NCBI GenBank assembly: GCA_038380795.1
Contig: CM076259.1
Coordinates: 68,353,741-68,417,740, forward strand
DNA from: Pyrocephalus nanus
Taxonomy: Eukaryota > Chordata > Aves > Passeriformes > Tyrannidae
Reading direction: 5' to 3'
Length of the DNA: 64,000 nt
This document shows positions 11,401 to 22,700 of this stretch, piece after piece. A program made the position numbers and the translations under genes. The first letter of the stretch is position 1. The number at the start of each line of letters is the position of its first letter. The notes beneath the pieces are model-generated. The model did no database searches and was not told where the DNA came from. It saw only the letters and a program-made list of their open reading frames with translations.

Positions 11401-12945
11401 CTTCAAAATATAAATCACAGGTGCTTGTTGGGTTTACATAATCACAAGTATGTTTCTAAGAAAGAGATGGAGATGTGAAAACATTGGAGCATTTCAGTAG
11501 CGTTTTGGAACATAAACTACTGAAAAGAGCCTTGCTTCCTTCTGTGTCGTTTTGTAGCCTCGCTTGATATCCTGTCTGCTTTATATCCTCAGTGTGAACA
11601 ATATATGATAAGATAAAAGGCAGTTTACATAAAAGCAGGCCATCTCCTTGAGGAGGACTTAGGTATATTCCTTTAATCCTTTGTGAAGCAGTAAACTGCA
11701 GTTTTGCCCTCTGTTTTGAAATTTTTCCTTAGTTCCACAGAGCAGTGAAGTTTGTTGTGAAATAGTTTGGGGTTTTTTCCCCTTTCCTCCACGAGAAAAA
11801 AAGATATGGGAAAAACTGCCACGGCATGTGTTAGCCTGCAGACAGAATCACAAAGCAGTAAAAATGAACATGTTTTCCTAAAACCTCAGTACTACCAGAA
11901 AACCTGCCTGGCTTGTCTACACTTGAGTAATGGGATTAAATGTTTCTTCTGTGGTAGTGTCTGTGGGCTTGGAAGCAAATTAGACTTCATGGAATAAAGC
12001 CAAAAAGCCTTGTCCAAAGCAGCTGGCAGTCTAGGTAGGGGGATTGACTAAGCTCTGTGCAGGTTGTCATATGAACAAAGCTCTTCCAGCTGCAAGAGAA
12101 TTGCAGAGCTGATTCTGAGACAGGAGCAGTCAGGATGGTAAACTGGAAATCAGAAAACCTGGATTGTTTTCTCCAAACATTTTCTTTAGGGCTGATCATT
12201 TTTGCATTCTTTCATAATTGATTTTCTGCTTAAAGAGTCCTTGCTTTAGTGAGCTTAGCATGTACTCCTAGAGCCTGGCATAACAGAGTTATTGTTTAGG
12301 TTTTATGGGAACTCCAGTGAAGCAAATAACTTCTGATTCTGTTGGACGGAGGAAACTATTTAGCAATGAAGAAAAGCAGTGGAATAATAGAACTTTATAA
12401 TTCAGATTTGAAAATAAAATTCTGTATGGATATATGCTGTGTAAATGGGATTACTTTGTGTTAGCAATGCATTTAGTCAGTGAGCAAAGGCTTGGTGAAA
12501 GTTTAGGTATCCATAAAGAAATAACTATGTTATTGCTTGTTAAGTTAACTATGTTATATGCTTGTTAAGTTTTGTTCTTTGTTCTATATCCTGATGAAAG
12601 TTTTGTATCTTTGTGTCATGCAACAAAATAGGAGTAACATATGTGAAAGTAAAGGGGAAAAAGAAACAAAGCTTGTTGAAGGGAATAATACTCATTTGAA
12701 GACAAGGAGACTTATATAGGAGGTACTGAACTGTAATGTGCACCAACAGTCAAAAAGCCACAACTGTGAGCCAGTTTATTGTCCCTGTGCTGTTTCCTTT
12801 GAGCTGTAAACAGAGAGGTAGATTACAAGATATCCAGAGACACTAAAAGCATTGTAAGTGGTACTATATATCTCATCCTTATCTCACACGTACTGATTCT
12901 TATCCTGAAGGACAGTTGACTTTCCTGGGATGTTAGAGAGACAAG
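8471..12945. other. Intergenic DNA, nothing firm recognised
   Basis: Mostly AT-rich unique-looking sequence. A GC-richer patch at about 8900-9230 has overlapping open frames on both strands without family resemblance. An imperfect tandem duplication lies at 12523-12571. Confidence 0.6.
12523..12571. repeat. Imperfect 24-bp tandem duplication
   Basis: AACTATGTTATTGCTTGTTA and the following AGTT (12523-12546) are repeated at 12547-12571 with a single inserted base. It is a local slippage duplication. Confidence 0.85.
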
Positions 12946-13089
12946 ATCACAGAATCACATAATATTCTGAGTTGGAAGGGACCCACAAGGATCATCGGGT
13001 CCAACTCTTAAGTGAATAACCCATGCAGGGATCGAACCCACAACCTTGGCATTGTTAGCGCCATGCTTTTAACCAACTGAGCTTATCTC
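12946..13089 (-). mobile_element. tRNA-Ile-derived SINE with CR1-like tail (TguSINE1 type)
   Basis: Read on the - strand, the first about 70 bases resemble a tRNA-Ile gene. They contain an A-box-like GCTCAGTTGG (within 13073-13085), an anticodon-arm remnant (TGGCG stem with loop CTAACAA) and a good B box, GGTTCGATCC (within 13028-13039). These two boxes form an internal RNA polymerase III promoter. The rest (12946 to about 13018) matches the CR1 3' end, including the segment giving the CCTTGTGGGTCCCTTCCAAC motif. The tail would let CR1 reverse transcriptase prime on the RNA. The sequence CAAGAT flanks both sides (12942-12947 and 13089-13094), possibly a short target-site duplication. Elements of this build are known from passerine birds, and that is the main taxonomic clue in the window. 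Confidence 0.88.
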
Positions 13090-16000
13090 AAGATGATATA
13101 GGTATGACCTGAATTCAGGTAGCAGAAAATTTTAGCTTAAAATGAAAAAATTAGTGTCCTTTAGCATCCACTCATATATATGCCCTCTGCTAATCCAGCC
13201 ATCAGGACTGAGGGAAGGAGAGAGGATGGTAGAAAACTGCGCGAGTTGTGGTTCATCTGTATTTATTATTATATTACATTATATTGTAGTGGTTCACAAG
13301 TGTAATAGTGAGCCAGAGCATCTGGGCTGGAGCACTTGATGTTCTGATGGTATATGTTGGTTATGCATGCACTTTCCATCGCAATCCACACACTTTGTGG
13401 ATTTTTGGATATATAAAATACCATTTTGTGTGGTATTTTTGTGTATTACAATAGCTGTGAACAAAAATACCATCCTGTTTTCTGATGTTCAGGGCAGTGT
13501 TACTGCAGAATTGTGCCTGTTGTTCAGCTGTTATGCATATGGCATTGGTCAGGAGATAAAACTGGATCAAATCAGGAACAAGTACCTGCCTTGAAGAGCT
13601 TAAGAGTCTGAAAAACAAGTTAAAAACCAGCATAATACTAAACAAAACAAACTGTGTGTACTTCTATAAAGCAGTTCAAATATGTATTTGAAAAGGAAAG
13701 GTCTCTGGCAACTTTTTTTGTCATCCTCTCTTCTTAGATTTACCACAGGAGCTGGTCTTGAAGTATTAGTTTTGAGATCAAGGACTCTGAGCCAGCCACC
13801 ACACAACTATTGTCATCCCTGAGCTGATGTTGACCCTTTAAAGGGGAAGAAAAAGCAGTAGTGATAGCACCTATGGTGACTTGAAAAACAGCAGAGGAAA
13901 AAGAATATGATGATATTATTTGATGTTTTAAAATCTTGTGACACTCTTCTTTTTCCTAGCGTGTGAGCTTCTATCCTCCCTGGGCTCTTAACCACTTCTA
14001 AACAGTTCCAACCAGGAAGCTTCTGTTCTTTGTCTAGATTTGCATCAGCAGAGACTGAATGACCAGAGATTAAGTCTAAGCCTGGTGAAAACCTGTGCAA
14101 GAAAAACTCTTCATGAAGGAGTGTAGGGGTGGATCTGATTGTGGAAGTGAGTGCCTCCTTCCATGGTAAAAAAATGTGATCTACTTTTGGCATTCCTGTC
14201 CTCCTAGTTGATAATCCAAAATACGAAATAAAGTGGGGAAGCATCCTAATTGCTAAGGGAGAGAGAAACACCTCAGAGGAATGCTTCCATTAGGGCTAAC
14301 TAATAAAAAATGCTAATTAAAGCCTTCCCTTTTCCTAGACTGTAGGTGCTTGAATTAAGTCTTCAACAGAGATGACTCTGCTCACTTGGGATTCACAACC
14401 ACAGATCCTCTAATGAGGTTTGACACCCACATATGTTCTTTGAAGCGATGTTTATGCTTCTAATTAAAAAGGGGCCATGAGCCAATCCCTGACCTCAAAG
14501 CCAAATAGCACAAAGTGGCTCATGGCTGCACAGCTGAGAGGTGGCTTCCTGTGGAACTAAATTTATCTTGGAGAGAGTTATGAAAGGGAACAAGGGTGTG
14601 AACTAACATTTAAATGTTGTGGATGATTTGTGAGCTTGCTGCTTAACCCAAATTCTGTCTTATTTAGCAGTAAAGATGTGCCTTGTAAGTCCTGGACAGA
14701 ACTACCAGCCTAAAAGTTAGCCTCCAAGATAACAACCTCTATGCAGCTATCGATGGTTCCAAAGCTTCCAAGACCAGGTTTCTAAGTCCCAGAGGAGTGG
14801 CACTCTGCCTCTCCAATTAAACTGGACAGAAATTACCAGAAACTTAAGGCCAGAGAGAGAGAATAACTTGTGCATAGCTTTGAATGCTGGTAGTTAAGGG
14901 AAAAGAAACACCATGTTGATTTGGTCTGATTGGTTGTTTTTCTCTTGGAACTATTTCTGTGTTTTAGATTAAACACTTCTTAAATGCAGGAACTGCCATG
15001 TTTAAATGCCTACAGTTCCTTCCATTGGCTCTATTTCTAAAAAAAATAAGCTTGGAAAAATCACCAAGTATGCTATTGTAAAGCAGTCCTGACAAATGTA
15101 GGTACAAAATGTGTACAAAATGTAGATGCAGGCTGTGTATATTATCACTGAAAGGATCATGTTCAACAGGAGAATCTGAAATGCATCTGTTATAAGGGTC
15201 TTTGTGACTGCTACTTCCCTGGAGGAGGCTGCAGCTGTTAGATGTACTTGTACTCAGCATAGTAAACCTTTATGCAGATGGTAGTAACTAGCATCATCAG
15301 ACAGAACCTGTAGTTTCTGCCTGTTTTGATTTTTTTTTTTTTTTTGGCATGTGTTACAAGAGTTATTATTTCAAAATGTAACTGGAAGAGGGAAAAATGG
15401 AGGGAAAAATTGTGGTCTTAAATCTAACTATTAATTGCCTCGGTAATTTTAAGCCAATTGCCAAACAAACACATTCCCTTCTATTGCTCTGCAGATGAAA
15501 ACTGGAATGTAATACCCAAGGGCAAATAATATCCATCCACAAATATTTCGCAAATTCTTTAATGGAGTACCTCTTTAAAAAGGTTGTGCTCAGCTTTCAG
15601 GGGCTTTCAGTTAGCATTAGTTTTGAAAAATTTCCAGAAAAAAAAAATGACTGCAGTTTCTTTGTCCTGGAAGAAATCAGGGAGCATTTTACTACCTGAA
15701 ATATTGCAGAGTCACTGCTGAATCCAGATCAGGCCCAATGCAATCGAGCTGTTGCTGACCACTGCATTGTCATCTAGCATAATCCCAGTTCACTCTTAAC
15801 ATAGCCATTATGTCACTCTTAACAAAGCTCTACTTTGTACAGCCAAAATACCAGCTAAATGTTTCAACAGCCAAAAGAATAAGGGAACTAAAAAGCTTTT
15901 TCTTTCTTTTCTCCATGGTTCTGACTCCACCATGGCATCAATAGGACATCATGAAACTTTATTTCTGAAAAGTAGAAGTTTCACAAGTAAAAGGAAATGG

Positions 16001-18647
16001 AATTAAAGTTGCAACTCAAAATGATATGCAGTGCAATATAATTCTTCAGTTTCTAGGGAGTTCCCATTATAACTAAATAAATAGAAAGTGTATCTATATT
16101 GCACACCATCCTAGGGCCTCTGGTGTCTGGGGTATCTTTCACAACTTGATTGGTCTCTTCCTTCCTGGGCAGAACTTTACATACTGGACATCACTGGAGT
16201 CACTATTGCAGAGGTGGTTGTTCAGAAGAGTCTCTGCCCAATGAAGTCTTCTGAGTCAACTCTTGGAATTCAGTGTGGCTTTAAACATATTTAAAACCTT
16301 ACTACTCTATTTTTTTTTTCATTTGGTTTGGCTTGCTTTGCTTCTATGACTCCTTGTTGATTTAAATCTTTCCTGTTTTCTACAAGGTTACCCTATTTTC
16401 TCACCATTGACCTTTGTGTTTAGCTGAATCTCCAGGAAGTTATCTAGTCATGATTTGGAGTGCTCAGGAGAGACAAAGATATAAAAATTCTTCCTTGATA
16501 AAGTTTTTTTTTTGTTGCTAATAGTTTTCCTCACTGGCAAAAAAATGTACCCTGCTTCTCACTTGAGTAATGTTAAAGTCATTGACCATCATTTCATCTT
16601 TTAGGAAAAATAGTTCAGGGAATTTTATGTCCTGTGTTAGTAATAAAGACAAGTTAATACAGATCCTCAGACTTACCAAAACAGCTAGGGGGCAAAACTT
16701 TGGAAATTAACTGTAAAATGCCAGTAACTAGAAAGATGAAGAAAATGGATGTCCAGCTCAATACATTTGATAGATTTTTTTAGTGGTAAGAACTGGCAAA
16801 CTAGGAGAATTGTGAGTTGCTCTGAGTTTGTCATGTGGCATGTCCTAACATCATCAAACATTCTTTGCAGTATTAAACTTCCGTAGTTCAAACCATTTTA
16901 TCAGACACACACAAAATTGATTTGCCAGTAACAAGGGGAACTACCCTAAGGGTATGTTTTTGAACATTTATTCAAGATGTATTTTGACTGCCGTTTCAGC
17001 TTTCATTCTTAGATATTGGCAGAAACATTATTGCTTTTGCTGCAGATGAGCAAGGCTCTTTAACTGCTCCAGATGCCAGGGAAATGGAACACTATGAAAA
17101 TACAGTTGCAAAAATAGTTTAGAGAGTTTGTACTCTGTGAAATGAACATTAAATAGATATTGTTTCACTACACGCAGGGGACATGAAGTTCTGTTTTGAA
17201 GCCTCAGAAATAGCCCTATCTGATTGTTTTAATAACTGCAGTTGGAAAACTACAGAGAAAGCTGTTAAATAACACTGGTATTGCTCCTGTTCAGGAAAGT
17301 ATGAAATTAGGTGCCTAACATTAATTGCTGTGTAAGTTTAATAAACAAGCCCTTAATTGCAAACCCTGTGTGGGGTGTTCTGAATCTGAAAAGCCAAAGT
17401 GCTTGTGTGGTTATTTCCAGTCCTGAAATATTTTAAAAATTATGCTTCTTAAAAACTGAGACCCATTTATTTTACTGAGATAAATCCAATTAGCAGACTT
17501 CAGTGAAGCTGCCATTCTGAGGATCTCATTCTGTGTGTCTTAGTGGTCCTAAAATAAAATTTTATTTTCTGAGGTGGAATCGGGACTCTGGATTAAGATA
17601 GCTCTTTTTTCCATGTTTTTCTGTCTCAAAGACTCAAATACGCTGCAAGAAAGCCTCAGTGTACTTTATTAGCAGTAATTAGTTAAGCTTTTTAGCAGCC
17701 ATTCAAGGGAAAACAGTGGTGGTTCTTACCCTTTTACAAAAGAGGTCGAAGGTACAGATGGTAATGTCTAAGGCTTATGCTAGTCTTATGACTTTCGGGT
17801 TTATGCCAAGTGCTCTGTCTTCTGGAAAAGCTGTATCCACATCAGAAGTCATCATCAAACAATCGTACAGTGTCTACCTGCGAGCCTAAATCAAAAACCT
17901 ATGCTCAGGTGTTCAGTCGTCTCTCATACGTGTGCTATACTAGTGTGTTGGCTTTATCAGCATTAAAAATAATTGTATCATCTTTTCCTAGCAGTCCCAA
18001 TTTTTCTTATGCAAATAGCGTTTTGCTTAATCACATGCTGGCTTCATTTTGAGCTATGAAAATGAATTTTGGAGTGGAAGAGCTGCAGTAGTGTGTATAT
18101 GACTTAATTTTCATAACGGAAAAAAAGTGTCTTCTGAGTATGTGAATGTGCACGGCTTTAAGTTTTCATGCTACTTGGTGTCAAGATTGCAGATTTATAC
18201 AGGCCAGGTCCTCAAAATCACGCAGACATGAGAAGAACCTCTGTTACTTTGCTTCTTGTTGTACAAAGCTCTACTTTGTACAGTATATGTAGCTAGTTAC
18301 ATGATGGGGAGAAAATGCATCACTGCACGTGTTCAGTGCTGCACAACTGGGTCTGTTTTGCTCCTTGTTACTCTTATTGAATGCAAAAAACACCTAAATG
18401 GGGCCATTTGTGCACAGCTGTCTAGAATACTGGAATATCTTGTCCCTTCCCTGTAGGAAATATAAATGGATCACAAGATACATTCTAAAACCATTTTAAA
18501 ATCCAGAACTGGAAAAAAAAAATTTTTTCTTTCTTTGAATGACAAAAACTTGCTTGAACTTACCCTTTCCCTCCCCCCTCACCATCTGTTGTAAGCTATA
18601 GAAATTAGCTTTCAAAATCATTATAGAAAATACAGGAAAAAGCATCA
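13090..18647. other. Intergenic DNA, no gene recognised
   Basis: Contains the longest open frame of the window (152 codons, - strand, 13813-14271), which has no domain, no coding-like neighbours and ends in a low-complexity F/C/H-rich stretch; I treat it as chance. There is a T run at about 15330-15346. No known repeats were recognised. Confidence 0.6.
15330..15346. repeat. Poly(T) run
   Basis: Uninterrupted run of T on the + strand. No adjacent retroposon body was recognised, so it is not assigned as a retroposon tail. Confidence 0.8.
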
Positions 18648-18770
18648 TATTGGATGGGATTTGGAGCAACCTGATCTAGTGGAAGGTGTCCCTGGCCATG
18701 GCAAGGGAATTGGAACTAGAAGATCTTCAAGAGTCCCTTCCAACCCAAGGCATTTTATTTTTCTATGATA
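18648..18770 (+). mobile_element. CR1 LINE 3' tail, strongly 5'-truncated
   Basis: About 120 bases matching the CR1 3' UTR. The GAGCAACCTGATCTAGTGGA block is followed by GGTGTCCCTGGCCATGGC, then a segment ending in CCCTTCCAACCCAAGG and a decayed TTTTTCTATGATA tail at 18760-18770. No coding part is kept. Confidence 0.9.
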
Positions 18771-19185
18771 TACCACAATACAAGACTTATTTACTCTGAA
18801 TACATGCACAAGGTCACCTATGATCTTCTTGTTCATTTTATGGAGCCTGTTCCTCAGAAAAATCTCTGGAACAAAAGAAGATTATTTTTTGGGGGAAAAA
18901 AAAAAAAAGGTGGCATAAATTATTTTTTTAAGTACCAGAACCTGGGTATTCAGTAAATCACTATCGCCAATTTTAAGTGGATTTTGAAAGAAAGAGCAAG
19001 GCTTTGCGAGTTATCTTTTCACAGCCCAAGGGAAAAGTTCCCTCCCTTCCTTTCACACTAGCTATTCTTGACTGCTAAATTGTCTTCCTGCTTCCTCCCT
19101 CTTAGATTTCGTGTTTAAAAGCTGCAAAACGTTAAGATAAACAGGAGTTGTCACACGAACATATGACTCAGTAATATTGCAAAGC

Positions 19186-19275
19186 TTTGTTGTTTGTTTT
19201 GTTTTCGTTTTGTGGGGGTTTTTTTTGTTGGGTTTTGTTTTTATTTTTGGGTTTGTTTCCCCCACACACACACAC
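19186..19275. repeat. GT-rich low-complexity tract and short CA run
   Basis: Alternating runs of T with G (TTTG, GTTTTG and a GGGGG block), followed by CACACACACACAC at about 19262-19275. It is simple-sequence DNA, and the long phenylalanine-rich frames across it are artefacts. Confidence 0.85.
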
Positions 19276-19718
19276 TTGAACTAGGACTGCTAGAGCTGCA
19301 TAGGATAATGGTGTATTTTAAAAAATATAAACAGCCATCTGTGGATGCTTTAATTAGAACTGATTTCCTCATATGAGATCTTTAGTCTCACTCTTTAAGT
19401 AGATGGCTGTCATAATTTACAGTCTGACAAGCTACACATGATTCTCAAGTTTTACTACCTTCCTTATACCTTGCATTTATGTGGTCTTTCAAATGATCCA
19501 AAAGCTGATATATGTACGTATGTATGCTACAACAGAAGAGTGAGAAGTCTGGTGTTGGCAAAGTATAAAAGACAAAAGGCCTAGTTTTATGATCTGTGTC
19601 CCAGGATCAAAAATGTCCACTCAGAATAAACAGGAACTTTTAATGCTTTGTGCATGACACACACCCCACAGAGCACTGGTAAAGTGCACTGTGTCTAGTT
19701 TGCCCAGAGGATAAGAGA

Positions 19719-19780
19719 GAGAATAAACATTCACAAGTTTGAAAGTTTCGAGAATAAACATTCACAAGTTTGAAAGTTTC
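19719..19780. repeat. Perfect 31-bp tandem duplication
   Basis: Two identical adjacent copies of a 31-base unit starting GAGAATAAACATTCACAAGT (19719-19749 and 19750-19780). Because there are no differences, the duplication is probably recent compared with the surrounding decayed repeats, and may vary between individuals. Confidence 0.95.
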
Positions 19781-22700
19781 GATTCTGATACAATAGGATA
19801 CTTTACCACCTAATGCTTGAACTACGTATCTCCTTCCCTTTCGAATATGTAAATTCCTAGTGTAGGGGAAAATGAAAGCCAAATGGTTTGTAGGGTTTGT
19901 AGTATTCCCCCTACCTTGATGGCTCTGCAGATGGTGAAATTTGCCTAAATGTATGCCTGCAGATCTTTCATACTTGGGGAAGTAAATCACATTTCCATAA
20001 ATCACATTTCCCTTAGAATAGGGAGTATCTTGTCAGACTTCTGAGCAGAATTAACTGTATTGGCCCAAAATTATATATACCCAAATGGTACCCAAGTGGC
20101 TCTAATGAAACACATTTGGTCCTGAGCAGTAACAGCCAAAGTATACACGTATTTTAGGCACCTAACAAATGCTTCCCAATACTGAATGACACTAAGAGAT
20201 GCTCAAAAACTAGAAACTGTGGCATGTAGTTCCTTAATTTCAGTTTAAGGAGCACTCTTAATAAAAAACTACAGGAAAGGGGACTTGCTTTGGGTTTTTT
20301 TTTTTATTTTTGTTAAACATGTCTGCCCTCCTGTCGACTCATTGTTTTGAAGGGTTTTTCTTTACTGTGTTAAAGGGAATTCATTTTTTTAATTCCAATC
20401 TATCTTTCCCATTTACTGGTTATCACAAATGATTTTTCAATTACTCTAGGATTGTTTGGATGCAAATTCTCTCACATCCTTACCTTTTTGCTTTACTGCA
20501 AAACAGTGCATTAGTGCACTCTCTTCCATTTCTTTGAGAAAGCACTTTGCTTAAAAAAATGTTTTATGTATTTCTCATTTCTTCTTAATACCACATTTCT
20601 TTCCTCTTGTCCTGTGCTAGTGACTTAGATTTGGAGCACCTGACCACTGCCACAGCTCTCTAGCTCTTCCAAAACTGGAGAGAAGTTGTAGCATGGTGCA
20701 GTAAGAAGGACTGCAGGTGCCTGTGTCAGGTCTGTGCTCCTTTTTCCAAAATTATGTCTCCATTTCTACCCCGTGCATTGGGGCTTTTCCACTGTCTCCC
20801 TTTCCATGATATCCCTTCTGAACATTAAATATTTTTACACTAAACCTGTTGCAGAGAGTTCTAAAATTCATGTAGCATTTCACATCCCTGTGTTCATGCT
20901 GCTTCTTGCTACATCCCTTCCTGATAAGCATTTCTCTGTACTGACTACTGAATTTCAGGTTGAGGAAATCTAAATTCAGGTGCAAGATTGAATTCAGGTA
21001 TGGATGAGTGTGTTGCTTGCTGGTTGAGGAAGACAACCCATTGAATTGGAAAAAGTTCTTTAAATTAAATGGTCATTATTTGCATTGGCTTACCAAGGGT
21101 TTTATTGGGTCTTATTTGCCCTTGAAAGACTAAAACAATGGTAAATAGTTGGAAATGTTTTTGACTTTTGGGCCTCAGGTATAATCTGAAGTCAGCTCAC
21201 AGAATCAAAGGAGATACTCTATTTTCAAGGAGATTGCCTGTGTGTTTAATTTTGAAGCAATGATCTAGCCACAGCAATGTCCTTTTTTGTTCTGCTGGGC
21301 TGTGGCACTGGAAAGCTCTCCCAGTGGGGATGCACTGAACAGGCCACCTGGGAAATCAACTAGAGCAAAACATAGCAACTTCTTTTGCTGAACAGGGATC
21401 CCATGAAGGAGGACCTAACACTTGGCCAGAGAACAGTGCTCACATTTAACCTAGTTCTTTCAAGTTTGGTTGGAAGTGAAGAAAGTGGTTTACAAAAGTG
21501 CCCTTTGGTATCTAGGCAGTCCTGCTGCCTGGTCAAAATGCTTGAACTGCTGTACCTGTTCTGGACACAGGGTTTGGACTAGGGGAACTCACTGATTTTT
21601 CTGGGTCCTGCACTTGTAATAGACACATGATGGAGTATGAGAACTTACAGGTCTGCAATAACATAACAGACAATTTTTGCTTTAACACAAGCAATGTGTT
21701 CTGCATTTGCAATGCCTTCTATATAAGCACTACTGGATGTGAATAGCCTAGAGTTTACAAGACACACAGGAGGCTAGGAAATTCATTGGTGGAGATAACT
21801 TGGTGGTTATTGTCATTACTTCCATGTCTTCTAAGGTTTCTTGAGTACTGTTTGCTTTTATTAGTTTTAAGTATTTTACATGAAACAGTAGCTAAATTAT
21901 ACAAAGCAAACTCAAAAGCCAACAAAGGCAGTTGGCCAGTTTTGAAATATGAATTGTGGAAAGGAAAACGCTTCCATCTTTGAGAAGGTAGCTTGCCTGT
22001 ACATGACTGCTAATATATGGTAAGCAAACTGCAACAGCACGAAAAAAACTAGACCCTCAGTTTAACTACAGTGCAGGTTTTCATCGGTATGTATTAGCGC
22101 ATTCAGTTCTTCAGACCAGGTGTGAATTGCTTCCTCAATGCTTTGACCTAAATCTGTCAGTATGAGCAGCTTGCTGGTGAAAATGCAAACCACTTTAGCG
22201 GTTGCCAGCAGTAACTTCTGAACGGTACTATGGCATAATCTGTCTAGTCAACGTGAGACAGAGTTTCCAGCAGCAAATCTGGCTGTATTAAAATAAAATT
22301 TGCTTGTGGAATATAGTTGGAATACAAAGGGGGTCTTTCTCTTTTGTTTGATTTGTAATGTTTGCCTAGTGGATATGTCTGCTCTTTCATTGCTTTCATG
22401 TATTCACAGTTCAGCACCAGTAAAAACATAAAACAGTACAAACAAGTAATAAAACAAGAAAGGCGGTTTGGTTGTTTTATTTATTAATCTAAGTGGAGAT
22501 AAAAACTGGCAAGTGGAGCAACAGATAGAGAACAACTATGTCGTTTGCACCACTTGCTCCTGCTGAGCCCACTGCCTTTCTCACTCCTTCAGCACCATTA
22601 CAGGTGCACAGATGTTGCTCTGTCATCTCTTTACTATTTCTGAAATACGAAAATATTTCTTCCCAAAGCATAATTTCTAAAAGTATGATTTCTTTATACT

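Noticed and set aside
13019..13089. tRNA-Ile gene on the - strand
   Set aside because: The acceptor stem does not pair, the A box has changed and the sequence runs straight into a CR1-like tail, so it is the head of a SINE and not a working tRNA.
13813..14271. 152-codon open frame on the - strand, the longest in the window
   Set aside because: No domain or family likeness, no splice context, and a low-complexity F/C/H-rich end. A frame of this length is expected by chance in 64 kb.
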